Positions 16,251 through 26,963 of a stretch of 36,932 nt of DNA are shown here, piece after piece (the first letter of the stretch is position 1; every line of letters starts with the position of its first letter). A program made the translations under genes and the position numbers. Origin of the DNA: Mizugakiibacter sp. (GTDB taxonomy: Bacteria > Pseudomonadota > Gammaproteobacteria > Xanthomonadales > Rhodanobacteraceae). Where the stretch lies: the NCBI GenBank assembly GCA_003233305.1, contig QILI01000060.1:1-36932 (forward strand), read 5' to 3'. The notes under the pieces were generated by a model that was not told the DNA's origin, did no database searches, and saw only the letters and a program-made list of their open reading frames with translations.

Positions 16251-16276
16251 AGCTGAATCATTGTTTTAATTCAGCT
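16251..16276 (+). terminator. Weak hairpin terminator after tRNA-Leu
   Basis: AGCTGAAT pairs with ATTCAGCT (8 bp) around a 10-nt loop, beginning seven bases after the CCA end. The following U-tract is short (TTTAC), so termination may be partial. The position right after a stand-alone tRNA supports the role. Confidence 0.45.
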
Positions 16277-16698
16277 TTACGTATTTACTCAGACTTCCAT
16301 ACCTACCGAACTACTCACAAATTCTCTAGATTTGAATCTGCTGATACCCGTTTTCTAGGTCGCCCATCGGCAGACACTCCTTCAGCAAACTACGCGTCAA
16401 GCACGCCGCTCGGCTGTTTGATCGATAATGGGTAACGGGGCAATAGCACCGCCCATCCAGGCCCCAAAGGCATTTCTCCAACGGCTGCAAATGCACAGTA
16501 TTTGCAGCATGGGCACTACACTGGCTCATTTCCCAAGCCGGAGAATCACCCTCGGTGTCTGGCTTGATACCACGCTGGGAAGGAGGTTTTGTACTTTCTA
16601 ACACGAGCCTTGAAAGAGTGCAGTATTCTCTACCAACCGCTATATCATGCAGAACTAACGGTGTTTAGTAACCGCTTTATCCCGACTTTATTCCCGGC
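16277..16698. other. Intergenic stretch before the GGDEF gene
   Basis: I see no credible gene in this stretch. The only structure that stands out is the 25-bp inverted repeat at 16484-16508, listed separately. No strong promoter could be chosen. Confidence 0.35.
16484..16508. repeat. Perfect inverted repeat upstream of the GGDEF gene
   Basis: GCTGCAAAT and ATTTGCAGC form perfect 9-bp arms around GCACAGT. It lies about 190 bp before the diguanylate cyclase start. It could be an operator or an RNA stem. No U-tract follows, so a terminator is less likely. Confidence 0.5.
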
Positions 16699-18228
16699 AT
16701 GGCATCAAAGTATCCTACCCCAGACCATCAGGGGCCAAGCGTGAATCGCCCCACAAAGTCCGGTGGGTTTCGTTGGCCCACTACTCGGCTATCTGCTGCA
16801 CTGGCCAGATCTCTGAGTAGCCAACAATGGGTGGAAAAACTCTCCCGATCCCTGGCCCAACACATTCCCGGTTGCAGGATAGTTCTTGAAATACCTTCCA
16901 GACCCGATCCCATGCCGAACCCTGTCACGGCTGCTAAGCAACTGACCTTTGAGCTGCTTGACGAAACCCGGACGGAACTTGGCAATCTGCATATCGACCT
17001 GCCGCGGGGATACCGTAACGCGACCATGAGACATACACTGGTTCAAGGTATGCCCGAGCTACTGGTACAGCTTCGCACCTTGCTCTCTCTCGAACGCTAT
17101 CGCACCCATGCCGCATTGGCGGACCTGATGCTGGATCTCTCCTACATCTTGCTTTTCGAGGAAAACATGGATGTACTTTTACTCAGTGTAGTGCACTATC
17201 TGCATGATCGTTTCAGCTTGTCGCTTACAACGCTCTGCTTGATCGAGGACCAGCGGTTGGTACTCAAGGCCCATGCCGGAGAAAGCCATTTCCCCTTACA
17301 AGAAGGTATGACGTGGTCTAAGGATCGTGGACTGACCGGACGGGCGCTGCAACTTGAACAGGCTGTCTACGAGCCCGAAGTGAGCAACGCAACGGGCTAT
17401 CTTCCCGGTAATTCTCTGACCCAAGCTGAATTGGTAATGCCGATCAGGCATCATGGCACCATGCTGGGGCTGATCAACATGGAAAGCCCCGCCGCAGGCA
17501 GCTTTTCCCCTGAGGTACGCCAGGTACTCGATATCCTCGCTGACCAGATAGGTGGTGTATTGAATCTACACTTGATCAGTACCCGCTTGCGTGATGCGAA
17601 TACCCACTCTGAGCAACTGGTCTCCGAACTCGATCAACTGAACCACAAGTTGACTCAGACCAACCATCAGCTGGAGCGTTTGAGCAACGAAGATGCACTG
17701 ACCGGTGCAGAAAACCGGCGAGGCTTTGATCGGGCACTCACCGAACACTGGGAATATGCTGAACGTCATCAACAGCACTTGGCTTTGCTGATGATCGATA
17801 TCGATGATTTCAAGGCCTATAATGATCTGTACGGTCACCAGGCTGGTGATGCCTGCCTGAGCCGAATCGGCGAGAGAATACGTACCTTGCTACGTGGTGA
17901 AGATGCTGTATTCGCACGATACGGAGGTGAGGAGTTTACGGTCATTCTGCCCAATGCCAATGGCGAGGTGGCCATGGATGTCGCGCAACGGCTGCGTCAA
18001 GAGGTCCTGCGGGCGAAGCTGGCCCATGCTGGATCCAGTGTGTCACGATACCTGACCATCAGCATCGGCGTGGCAACCTGTCACCCCGGCGGCCGCTGCA
18101 CCGCAGTGAAACTGATTAGTGCCGCCGACCGCGCGCTCTACCAGGCTAAACGCGCTGGTCGCAACAATTGCAAGGAACAGAGTCTGAAACCTGCGGCCAC
18201 TACCGAATCTCCGATAAGTTCGGAATAG
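16699..18228 (+). CDS. GAF-GGDEF diguanylate cyclase
   Basis: The 509-aa soluble protein has an N-terminal region (1-about 130) with no recognised fold, a GAF-type sensor (about 140-290), a coiled coil (about 295-330) and a GGDEF domain (about 330-490). The active site is ARYGGEEFTVILP (GGEEF at 409-413), and LLMIDIDDFKAYND carries the metal-binding Asp residues, so it should make c-di-GMP from two GTP. The tetrapeptide RGED (399-402) resembles the inhibitory I-site but sits six residues before GGEEF instead of five. No Shine-Dalgarno precedes the ATG at 16699. An in-frame GTG at 16741 has AGGGG seven bases upstream and may be the true start. The gene converges on purA with a 20-bp gap. Confidence 0.9.
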   Translation: MASKYPTPDHQGPSVNRPTKSGGFRWPTTRLSAALARSLSSQQWVEKLSRSLAQHIPGCRIVLEIPSRPDPMPNPVTAAKQLTFELLDETRTELGNLHIDLPRGYRNATMRHTLVQGMPELLVQLRTLLSLERYRTHAALADLMLDLSYILLFEENMDVLLLSVVHYLHDRFSLSLTTLCLIEDQRLVLKAHAGESHFPLQEGMTWSKDRGLTGRALQLEQAVYEPEVSNATGYLPGNSLTQAELVMPIRHHGTMLGLINMESPAAGSFSPEVRQVLDILADQIGGVLNLHLISTRLRDANTHSEQLVSELDQLNHKLTQTNHQLERLSNEDALTGAENRRGFDRALTEHWEYAERHQQHLALLMIDIDDFKAYNDLYGHQAGDACLSRIGERIRTLLRGEDAVFARYGGEEFTVILPNANGEVAMDVAQRLRQEVLRAKLAHAGSSVSRYLTISIGVATCHPGGRCTAVKLISAADRALYQAKRAGRNNCKEQSLKPAATTESPISSE

Positions 18229-18248
18229 TCCAGTCAACTGCCCCATCT

Positions 18249-19544
<1,296 letters not shown>

Positions 19545-19645
19545 TCAGTCTCGAATAATGTGCCCGAATTCAGAAAGGTGCGTGGAAGATCACTCCGGGC
19601 GTCCCTGTGGTAACCCGGAGATCACGACTAGAACCGGTTTCCGGT

Positions 19646-19840
19646 TCATCGCAACCAGTGTAGACCGATCAGTCCTAGTACAACCGCCGTCAAACCGGTA
19701 ATGCGCAAATGTTGCGTTGACAGCTTTTGGACTTCGGCAGCCATCCGCTGCCACAATCGAGGAATCACCAGCAGAACCAAACCCTCAATGATCGCCACCA
19801 AGCATAGGGCTGCACCGAATTCCCCAGTAAGTCGATTCAC
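19646..19840 (-). CDS. DUF2065 (YjeT-like) small inner-membrane protein
   Basis: The 64-aa protein has two hydrophobic segments (about 9-28 and 47-63) separated by a charged stretch (LWQRMAAEVQKLSTQHLR), the usual DUF2065 plan. It starts with GTG overlapping the hflC stop (GTGA), which implies translational coupling. Small proteins of this family commonly follow hflC. Their function is unknown, though context suggests a tie to the HflKC-FtsH membrane complex. Confidence 0.8.
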   Translation of the reverse strand: MNRLTGEFGAALCLVAIIEGLVLLVIPRLWQRMAAEVQKLSTQHLRITGLTAVVLGLIGLHWLR

Positions 19841-20706
19841 TTCAATAGGCCATCGCCGCGCTGAAGATAGCGAAGGTAAGGTGAACTGGCCTTCATAATC
19901 AAGACACTGCGTCCACCTGCAAAACTACGTCGATAAGACTCAAGGCTGCGATAAAAATCAAAAAACCGTGGATTTTTCTTGGCTGCCACAGCATAGATTT
20001 CAGCAGCCTGAGCATCACCTTGACCGCGGGTCACTGCCCCCTTCTGCCTGGCTTGGGCAACCAGTACTTGACGCTCACGATTGGCATTGGAGCGTATCTT
20101 GGCCGCCTCTTCCTCACCGGTGGAACGCAGTGCATTGGCCAGATTCATGCGCTCGGCACGCATCCGTTTGAATACCGATTCGCTCACCGTATCGGGCAAG
20201 TCCAGGCGTTTGATGCGCACATCCACAATCTGGATACCCAAGGTCTTGGAGGTTGCCTGGTTGGTCTGCTTCATCACACTGCTAGTGATATCCCTACGTC
20301 CTCCGGCAATTAGCTCTTCGAGAGGGCGCGCGCTGAACTCAAAGCGCAAGGCATCTTTTACGATCGGACTGAGTCGGGCCTCCACCTGCAGAGCACTGCC
20401 TCCAGAGGCCTGGTAATAAAGTACCGGATTGGAAATCCGCCATTTGACGTAAAAATCGACATTGACGATCTTTTTTTCTGAAGTGAAATAACGCTCGGGA
20501 CTTGCATCCAGGGTATGAATACGCTTGTCGAACGTCATATCCTGTTGCACAAAGGGAATTTTGAAATGTAAGCCCGGCTGGTAATTACTACGCACAATGC
20601 GCCCAAACTGCAGCAGAATGGCGTCCTGATCCTGGCGCACGGTAAAAACACTTCCCAAGCCGACCAACACCAACACCACAAGAATAATAATCCAGGTAAA
20701 TTTCAT
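19837..20706 (-). CDS. hflC: HflC, band-7/SPFH protease modulator
   Basis: The 289-aa protein has one N-terminal transmembrane segment (about 3-20) followed by an SPFH domain (VRQDQDAILLQFGRIV onward) and a helical C-terminal part. With HflK it forms the cage around the FtsH protease in the inner membrane and modulates membrane-protein turnover. I start at the ATG at 20706 because GGAGG lies eight bases upstream. The open frame extends 12 codons further but has no such signal. The start is four bases after the hflK stop. Confidence 0.95.
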   Translation of the reverse strand: MKFTWIIILVVLVLVGLGSVFTVRQDQDAILLQFGRIVRSNYQPGLHFKIPFVQQDMTFDKRIHTLDASPERYFTSEKKIVNVDFYVKWRISNPVLYYQASGGSALQVEARLSPIVKDALRFEFSARPLEELIAGGRRDITSSVMKQTNQATSKTLGIQIVDVRIKRLDLPDTVSESVFKRMRAERMNLANALRSTGEEEAAKIRSNANRERQVLVAQARQKGAVTRGQGDAQAAEIYAVAAKKNPRFFDFYRSLESYRRSFAGGRSVLIMKASSPYLRYLQRGDGLLK

Positions 20707-20710
20707 TTTT

Positions 20711-21784
20711 TTATCCTCCTGCGGTCGATGGCGTGGTATCACCCGGGGCCGGTTTGGACAAGGACTCCATCACGGTCCCGGCCACCGGTGCGGTCGGTGT
20801 GGTTGTTTCACCCCAAGTGGAGGGTAGATTGATGAAATTACGGGCATTACCTCCATCAATAATTTTAGAGTTGTTCTTGAGTACATCCTCGATGGTCTCC
20901 AACCACAAACGCTCACCGGTCACCTTGGGAGCTAACTGATACTCCTTGAGTAGCAGTAGAAAACGTTGTGTATCACCGTGCGCCCGAGCAATCCGTGAAG
21001 CCTTGTAGCCTTTTGCACCCGCAATGATCGAAGCGGCCTGGCCACGCGCCTCGGGAATGATCTTGCTGGCATAAGCCTTAGCCACGTTCTCAATCCGCTG
21101 GCGATCTTCGCGAGCCTTATTGACATCGTCAAAGGCCGCTTTGACCTCACTTGGAGGAGCAATATTCTGGAAATTGACTTCGGTGATACGCAGTCCCGCA
21201 CCGTAGCTGTTGAGCATTTTCTGCAGCGCTTTGCTGGTTCGTGCAACCATGGTCGCACCCTGCCCCGAGAGCAGGGTATCCATGGTACTGGAGCCCACTA
21301 CTGAGCGTACCGCCGCCTCAGCAGACTGGCGTACCGCAAGATCCGGGTTTTGCATCGAGAACAGATATTTCTTGGCATCGTTGACCTGGTACTGCACGTT
21401 GAAATTGACCTGGATGATATTCTCGTCCTTGGTTAACATCAGTACCGTGTCAGAGACCGAACGAACCCGGGTCATTTCGACCTTCAGAACCTGTGAAATA
21501 GGCTGTGGAAAAACCAGGTGAAAGCCCGGCGGGAGGGTTCGGCTATAGGCCCCGAAGCGGAGTACCACACCCACCTGACGCGCATTGATGACGGTCCAGG
21601 ATCCCAACAGCAGCCAGGCCAGAATCACCGCCAGGATGAGTACGCCAATACTCTTCGGACCTCCATCGCCCAAACCTTTGAGGTGCTGCCGAAGGCGTTT
21701 CAGGATTGCATCGAAATCGGGGTTCTTGTTGCCACCGCGTCCCCAAGGATCGCGCTGGCCACCACCAGGTTCATTCCATGCCAT
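20711..21784 (-). CDS. hflK: HflK, band-7/SPFH protease modulator
   Basis: The 357-aa protein starts with the HflK signature MAWNEPGGGQRDPWG and a Gly/Asn-rich cytoplasmic stretch. One transmembrane segment (about 44-65) and the SPFH domain (about 68-250) follow, then a Pro/Thr-rich tail. It is the partner of HflC in the FtsH-associated complex. It lies after hflX with about 135 bp between, and directly before hflC. Confidence 0.96.
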   Translation of the reverse strand: MAWNEPGGGQRDPWGRGGNKNPDFDAILKRLRQHLKGLGDGGPKSIGVLILAVILAWLLLGSWTVINARQVGVVLRFGAYSRTLPPGFHLVFPQPISQVLKVEMTRVRSVSDTVLMLTKDENIIQVNFNVQYQVNDAKKYLFSMQNPDLAVRQSAEAAVRSVVGSSTMDTLLSGQGATMVARTSKALQKMLNSYGAGLRITEVNFQNIAPPSEVKAAFDDVNKAREDRQRIENVAKAYASKIIPEARGQAASIIAGAKGYKASRIARAHGDTQRFLLLLKEYQLAPKVTGERLWLETIEDVLKNNSKIIDGGNARNFINLPSTWGETTTPTAPVAGTVMESLSKPAPGDTTPSTAGG

Positions 21785-21919
21785 GCTTGGCTATCTCCAG
21801 TATGGGATCAGATCAGGTTACATACTACAGCGATGCAGCATGCCAGGCGGCTCACGATACCCGACAGGACTTAACTCATACCTGTCTACGTACCAAACCG
21901 GGCTGCATTGTAGGTGGGC

Positions 21920-23224
21920 TTATTCGGTCCGGGCAAGCAGCGAACCCAAACGGTCATCCAGATTGTGCCCCAAAAGGGGTTCGAGACGGCTGCGAGGAGC
22001 TTCGACCTGCAATACCCAGCCCTGCTCGTCGTACTGCTCGCCACGCACGGCGCCGAGTTCAATCAGCCGGGCCCGCAAACGGCCCTCTGCGGCCGGCAGT
22101 CGTAACACCCCACGCACTTGTTCGGCCCCGACACGTTCGGCAATCACCGTGCGCAGGGCCTCCATACCGTCGCCTCCCGCAGCCGACAGCCACACTCTGT
22201 ACGGCATATCGGTGGCATCGCGATCCACCTGCGGAGGGTGACCATTCAGGTCAATCTTGTTCATCACCAACAATTGCGGCAGATCACCGGCACCAATTTC
22301 CTCAAGCACGTTGTTGACGATCGTCTGCATAACCTGCTGCTCGGTATCGGCACTATCGACGACATGCAGCAGTAGATCCGCCTCGCGCGCCTCGGACAAG
22401 GTGGCGCGAAATGCCGCGATCAGATCATGAGGCAGCTCACGCACGAAACCCACCGTATCGGACAACATCAACGGCCCGCAATCAGGGTCTTCGATACGCC
22501 GTACCGTCGGATCGAGGGTCGCAAACAGTTTATCGGCGGTATAGACCCCGGCCCCCGTCAAAGTATTGAACAGAGTGGACTTCCCCGCATTGGTGTAGCC
22601 CACCAACGCCACCCTGGGTAAGGCCGCACGCCGTCGCGCCCGGCTTTGCTGGTGACGCTGCACGCGGACCTTATCCAAACGCCGGGTCAGTGCCTTGACC
22701 CGTTCACCCAGCAGGCGTCGATCGGTTTCAAGTTGTGTTTCACCCGGCCCACGCAGACCGATGCCTCCGCCACGCTGACGCTCCAGATGCGTCCAGCCAC
22801 CCACCAAGCGAGTAGCGAGATGCCGTAACTTGGCCAATTCGACCTCCAGCTTGCCCTCGTGAGAATGGGCCCGCTGGGCAAAAATATCCAGGATCAGACC
22901 GGTTCGGTCGACCACTCGCACCCCCAGACGCTGCTCAAGATTGCGCTCTTGGACGGGGCTTAGAATATGATCGATCAGTACCAGATCAGCCTCCAGCATC
23001 TTCAGCCGCTCGGCGACTTCGTCGACCTTGCCAGTGCCGATGAAATACCGCGGATTAGGCCTATCGGTACGCGCGGCAAGCTGATCGAGTACCTCGGCAC
23101 CCGCTGAGCGGGCCAGCTCGGCGAATTCTTCAGCACGCCGTTCCGAGTCCACGCCGCGAGGCGCCAGCGGCAAGACCAGCAGCGCCCGTTCGCCTTTCTT
23201 GTGTCGATCAAACAAAAACTTCAA
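21920..23224 (-). CDS. hflX: GTPase HflX (ribosome-splitting)
   Basis: The 434-aa protein has an N-terminal HflX domain, a coiled-coil linker (about 160-195) and a TrmE-Era-like GTPase domain. The G motifs are [12 protein letters not shown] (G1), [13 protein letters not shown] (G3) and MNKIDL (G4). A C-terminal alpha/beta domain follows. HflX splits stalled or heat-damaged ribosomes. The start appears to be TTG at 23224, overlapping the hfq stop (TTGA), with GAGG upstream. A second TTG at 23215 would give MFDRH, resembling the E. coli start, but its spacing to the GAGG is poor. Confidence 0.95.
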   Translation of the reverse strand: MKFLFDRHKKGERALLVLPLAPRGVDSERRAEEFAELARSAGAEVLDQLAARTDRPNPRYFIGTGKVDEVAERLKMLEADLVLIDHILSPVQERNLEQRLGVRVVDRTGLILDIFAQRAHSHEGKLEVELAKLRHLATRLVGGWTHLERQRGGGIGLRGPGETQLETDRRLLGERVKALTRRLDKVRVQRHQQSRARRRAALPRVALVGYTNAGKSTLFNTLTGAGVYTADKLFATLDPTVRRIEDPDCGPLMLSDTVGFVRELPHDLIAAFRATLSEAREADLLLHVVDSADTEQQVMQTIVNNVLEEIGAGDLPQLLVMNKIDLNGHPPQVDRDATDMPYRVWLSAAGGDGMEALRTVIAERVGAEQVRGVLRLPAAEGRLRARLIELGAVRGEQYDEQGWVLQVEAPRSRLEPLLGHNLDDRLGSLLARTE

Positions 23225-23487
23225 TCTTCCTCACTTGTCGGCAACTCGGCTTTTTCGGCCCCATCATCACCACTGCTGAACGGCACCGGGCGGGTGGGAA
23301 CTACGGTAGAAATGGCATGCTTGTAGACCATCTGGCTAACCTGATTACGAAGCAATACCACAAATTGATCGAACGATTCAATCGTACCTTGCAACTTGAT
23401 CCCGTTTACCAAAAAAATGAACACGGGAACCCGTTCCCGTCGAAGTGTATTGAGGAAGGGATCCTGCAAGGACTGGCCCTTGGACAT
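23221..23487 (-). CDS. hfq: RNA chaperone Hfq
   Basis: The 88-aa protein has the complete Sm fold: [20 protein letters not shown] with the Gln proximal-face residue, then [18 protein letters not shown], then the Sm2 motif [10 protein letters not shown]. An acidic C-terminal tail of about 20 residues follows. It pairs small RNAs with mRNAs. The ATG at 23487 follows GGGAG. Fourteen extra codons upstream in frame are not expected. It is the second gene of the miaA-hfq-hflX series. Confidence 0.97.
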   Translation of the reverse strand: MSKGQSLQDPFLNTLRRERVPVFIFLVNGIKLQGTIESFDQFVVLLRNQVSQMVYKHAISTVVPTRPVPFSSGDDGAEKAELPTSEED

Positions 23488-23569
23488 TGTTTTCTCCCTA
23501 TTTATATTGATCACGGCGCAACGCCGCACACGCGGAACTGTCCGACATTAGTATCTTAGCCCGGATATT

Positions 23570-24610
23570 TCATGAATTCACCCCGTCCCGGCGGGTTCTT
23601 TGCTTCATTGAAACCTCAGAGTGTGCAGGTTGCAGCACCGTTTGCACAGCATGGATCGCCTGTTCCAGTAACCCGGAGGCAAACGGATCCAACCGCCAGG
23701 CATTGCTTTCACCACGCAACCAGGTCATCTGTCGCTTAGCCAATTGCCGGGTCGCAGCCAGTGCCGTCTGCCGAAAAGCAGCCTCACTTGACTGTCCCTC
23801 CAGATAGGTCCAGGCCTGACGGTAGCCCACCGCCCGTAGCGCTGGCAGAGCCGCATCCAGATCATTACGGGACCGTAGGCCACGGACCTCATCGAGAAAA
23901 CCCTGCTCCAGCATGGCAGCAAAGCGCTCGGCAATCCGGGCGTGTAACCGAGCTCGGTCTGAGGGCAGCAACACCAGTTTCAATAGCCGGTAGGGCAACG
24001 CTACCGAACCGCCCTGCTGTTGGGCACTCAGAGGTTTGCCGGTGAGGATAATTACTTCGAGGGCACGCTGGATACGCTGGGTATCACTGGCATGGATACG
24101 TTGCGCTGCCAGCGGATCCAGTTGTGCCAAGCGGGCATGCAGAGCCACCCAGCCATCTCGGTCCGCCTCTGCAGTAAGACGTTCACGTAACTTCGGGTCG
24201 GCTTTGGGCAAAGGTGACAGCCCTCGTTCGAGAGCGCGAAAATACAAGCCGGTTCCCCCTACTAACAACGGTACTCGGCCCTGATTGGTAATTTTCTGCA
24301 TGGCCGCCAAGGCATCGCTGCGAAATTCAGCCGCCGAATAGGGCTGCGACGGATCGCGTACATCCAGCAAAGCATGTGGATACCGCGCCAGGATCGCGGC
24401 ATTGGGCTTGGCGGTACCGATATCGAGGCCCCGGTACACCAAGGCGGAGTCCACGCTGACCAAACCCAGCGGCAACCGTTCGCACAAGGCACAAGCCAGC
24501 GCCGTCTTTCCTGATGCCGTGGGGCCCATCAAGAAGATTGCCGCTGGGGTAGGCGACGATTCAGCGCCTGGCATCTCTGCAGCATGGGTGGGGGAAGATT
24601 GTGGATCCAT
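23570..24610 (-). CDS. miaA: tRNA dimethylallyltransferase MiaA
   Basis: The protein is 346 aa from the chosen ATG, against about 315 in E. coli. The extra length is mostly a Ser/Pro/Ala-rich N terminus of about 25 residues and a short C-terminal tail. [14 protein letters not shown] is the P-loop, [16 protein letters not shown] binds substrate, and [11 protein letters not shown] is the expected downstream motif. It adds the dimethylallyl group to A37 of tRNAs reading UNN codons. The ATG at 24610 is my choice; a GTG at 24643 is possible. The frame after FLMGP begins where shorter homologues start, so the N-terminal extension could be partly untranslated. Confidence 0.93.
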   Translation of the reverse strand: MDPQSSPTHAAEMPGAESSPTPAAIFLMGPTASGKTALACALCERLPLGLVSVDSALVYRGLDIGTAKPNAAILARYPHALLDVRDPSQPYSAAEFRSDALAAMQKITNQGRVPLLVGGTGLYFRALERGLSPLPKADPKLRERLTAEADRDGWVALHARLAQLDPLAAQRIHASDTQRIQRALEVIILTGKPLSAQQQGGSVALPYRLLKLVLLPSDRARLHARIAERFAAMLEQGFLDEVRGLRSRNDLDAALPALRAVGYRQAWTYLEGQSSEAAFRQTALAATRQLAKRQMTWLRGESNAWRLDPFASGLLEQAIHAVQTVLQPAHSEVSMKQRTRRDGVNS

Positions 24611-24721
24611 ATGCTCAGCCTGCCTGCTCGGGTGCCTCACCACAAGCTCAGAAAACCGCTCAGTAAAGGAGCCGGCAACCCAGCAAGTGTTATATTATAC
24701 GGATTGGTAGTGGAGCCCTGT

Positions 24722-25618
24722 GTGGATATCAGCAACTGGCATGTCCTTGCCGAAAGTCCTGTAGCGATCCTGCTAACCGCCCTGGTACTGGGCCTGGTAC
24801 ATGGCATCACCCCGGACGAACACACCTGGCCCATCACCTTCAGCTATGCCATCAGCGGTTATTCCACCCGTGCCGGCCTGCGGGCCGGTTTGTTGTTTTC
24901 CCTGGCATTCACCGTGCAGCGTGCCATAGGCAGCGAACTGGCCTGGCTGGGATTGTCGCCTTGGCTGGGTGTTGCCCGTTTCAACCAGATTCTGTTCCTG
25001 GTGATCGGTACGCTGATGGCCCTCGGTGGCTGGATGATGCTTCGACAAGGAGGCTCTCCACACTTTGAATGGCTCAGCAGAAAAACCCCTGCTAAAGCGC
25101 CACCCGGCACCCCATCAACCCGCTCGCCGATGCTGGGCTGGATGCCAGCCGTGCACGGCTTCGTCGCCGGATGGGGCTTTGGCGCCTTCGCCTTGATTCT
25201 CTATGCCACCCTGGCTCCGAACATGCCTTCGGCATGGTGGGGCTGGGCCCCAGGGGCCATGTTCGGGCTCGGTACGACCGTAGTACAAGCCTTGGCTGGG
25301 GCTGGATTTGGCTGGCTCATGGCGCACCGTAAACTCACCCCGGAAATCCTCCGCAAGGTAGCCCTGACCACGGCTTCGAGAACCCTGCTCTGGGGTGGGC
25401 TGGCTTACCTGCTGCTGGGTCTGCTGGGTCTGCTCGCACCACGTGTCGAGTCGCTAAGCTTGGGTACCGGGGTAGGCATTCCCGGACTCGCACATATTGG
25501 TATCCCGGTCCTGTTTGCCGCATTCACCGTACTCATTATTGGAGTGGGTACCCTGTTCAGTCAGCTACGCCGGTACTCGGATCCATCCCGATGCGAACCC
25601 AGCCATCCTCCCGGGTAA
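24722..25618 (+). CDS. NiCoT-like polytopic membrane protein (putative metal transporter)
   Basis: The 298-aa protein has about seven hydrophobic segments. Near its N terminus VLGLVHGITPDEHTWPITF holds His27-x4-Asp32-x-His34. This resembles the His-x4-Asp-His nickel/cobalt-binding motif of helix II in NiCoT transporters but has one extra residue. A second conserved-looking stretch is MPAVHGFVAGWGFGAFALI. I infer a transporter for nickel, cobalt or a similar ion. A SafE/UreH-like exporter is an alternative. The GTG start at 24722 has GGAG six bases upstream. The frame continues upstream into the miaA region without other good starts. It is divergent from miaA. Confidence 0.6.
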   Translation: MDISNWHVLAESPVAILLTALVLGLVHGITPDEHTWPITFSYAISGYSTRAGLRAGLLFSLAFTVQRAIGSELAWLGLSPWLGVARFNQILFLVIGTLMALGGWMMLRQGGSPHFEWLSRKTPAKAPPGTPSTRSPMLGWMPAVHGFVAGWGFGAFALILYATLAPNMPSAWWGWAPGAMFGLGTTVVQALAGAGFGWLMAHRKLTPEILRKVALTTASRTLLWGGLAYLLLGLLGLLAPRVESLSLGTGVGIPGLAHIGIPVLFAAFTVLIIGVGTLFSQLRRYSDPSRCEPSHPPG

Positions 25619-25815
25619 GTCGATCGGTTACCCACGCTCCACCAAACTATTAAGTATCTAAAAAAATCGTAGCAGGCAGTTCATACCAGGCACCCCGGAG
25701 TACATCTCCGAGACATAGCCGGTAGAGATGCGATGAGTGCGCAAGAACGCCGTAGTCAGGCCGCACGGCAGGCTTATCGAGGTGCCACATTGCCGATCGT
25801 ACCCATATCACGGCC

Positions 25816-25821
25816 TATAAT
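25816..25821 (+). promoter_or_regulatory. Candidate -10 box upstream of tdh
   Basis: A perfect TATAAT lies 28 bp before the tdh start. The best -35-like sequence, TTGCCG at 25790-25795, is 20 bp away, which is longer than ideal. Elsewhere in 25619-25848 I see no gene. Confidence 0.4.
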
Positions 25822-25848
25822 GGGCCACTTGTCTACTCGGGAGTTCCC

Positions 25849-26883
25849 ATGTCGCAGACCATGCAAGCACTGGTCAAGCGTGAAGCCAGCCAGGGCATCT
25901 GGATGGAAGAGGTTCCAATTCCGCAAATCGGCCCTAATGAGGTGCTGATCAAAGTTGAGAAAACCGCTATCTGCGGTACCGACCTGCATATTTACAAATG
26001 GAATGACTGGGCCCAACGGATCATCAAGCCCGGCCTGGTAATCGGCCACGAGTTCGTCGGTCGGATCGTAGCCATCGGACCCGGTGTACAGGGCTACCAG
26101 ACCGGCCAGCGGGTCAGCGCCGAAGGGCATATCGTCTGTGGCATCTGCCGTAATTGCCGGGCCGGGCAACCGCATCTGTGTCCGCACACGGTGGGCATCG
26201 GCGTAAACCGTAACGGGGCCTTTGCCGAGTACATCAATATGCCGGCCTCCAACCTGTGGCCGGTCCCCGATCCGATTCCTTCTGAATTGGCGGCTTTCTT
26301 CGATCCTTACGGTAATGCCGCTCACTGCGTACTGGAATTTGATCTGATCGGTGAAGACGTACTGATTACCGGAGCCGGGCCGATCGGCATTATCGCGGCA
26401 GGTATTGCCAAGCACGTTGGGGCCCGTAATGTTGTCGTCACCGATGTCAACGACTACCGCCTCAAGCTCGCCGCCGAAATGGGTGCCACCCGGGTTATCA
26501 ACGTATCCAAGCAATCACTGAAAGATGTTGTCCACGAACTGCACATGGAAGGATTCGACATCGGCATGGAAATGAGCGGCCAACCACGTGCCTTCAACGA
26601 CATGCTGGATGTGATGTACCACGGCGGCAAGATCGCTCTGCTCGGCCTGCTGCCTGACGGCGCCGGAATCGATTGGAATCAGGTCATCTTCAAAGGATTG
26701 GTACTGCACGGTATTTATGGTCGGCGCATGTACGAGACCTGGTACAAGATGACGCAGATGCTCCTGAGTGGCTTCCCCTTACAGAAAGTACTGACCCATC
26801 AGGTAGCCATCGACGATTTTCAGCGTGGCTTTGACCTGATGGAATCGGGCCAGTGCGGCAAGGTGGTGTGTTCCTGGACCTAA
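25849..26883 (+). CDS. tdh: L-threonine 3-dehydrogenase
   Basis: The 344-aa zinc-dependent MDR enzyme has [15 protein letters not shown], the catalytic zinc region with GHEFVGRI, the structural zinc loop [15 protein letters not shown], and the Rossmann motif [19 protein letters not shown]. These are the tdh signatures, and the length matches E. coli (341 aa). It oxidises threonine to 2-amino-3-ketobutyrate. kbl follows on the same strand after 80 bp and takes the product onward, so the two make the threonine-to-glycine pathway. GGGAG precedes the ATG. Confidence 0.96.
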   Translation: MSQTMQALVKREASQGIWMEEVPIPQIGPNEVLIKVEKTAICGTDLHIYKWNDWAQRIIKPGLVIGHEFVGRIVAIGPGVQGYQTGQRVSAEGHIVCGICRNCRAGQPHLCPHTVGIGVNRNGAFAEYINMPASNLWPVPDPIPSELAAFFDPYGNAAHCVLEFDLIGEDVLITGAGPIGIIAAGIAKHVGARNVVVTDVNDYRLKLAAEMGATRVINVSKQSLKDVVHELHMEGFDIGMEMSGQPRAFNDMLDVMYHGGKIALLGLLPDGAGIDWNQVIFKGLVLHGIYGRRMYETWYKMTQMLLSGFPLQKVLTHQVAIDDFQRGFDLMESGQCGKVVCSWT

Positions 26884-26963
26884 GCGTTGATCGAAGCGTC
26901 ATACCTACCCTGTCAGGGCCGAATGACGGACAATACTGTTCTATCTGCTGACCGGAGCTTGCC

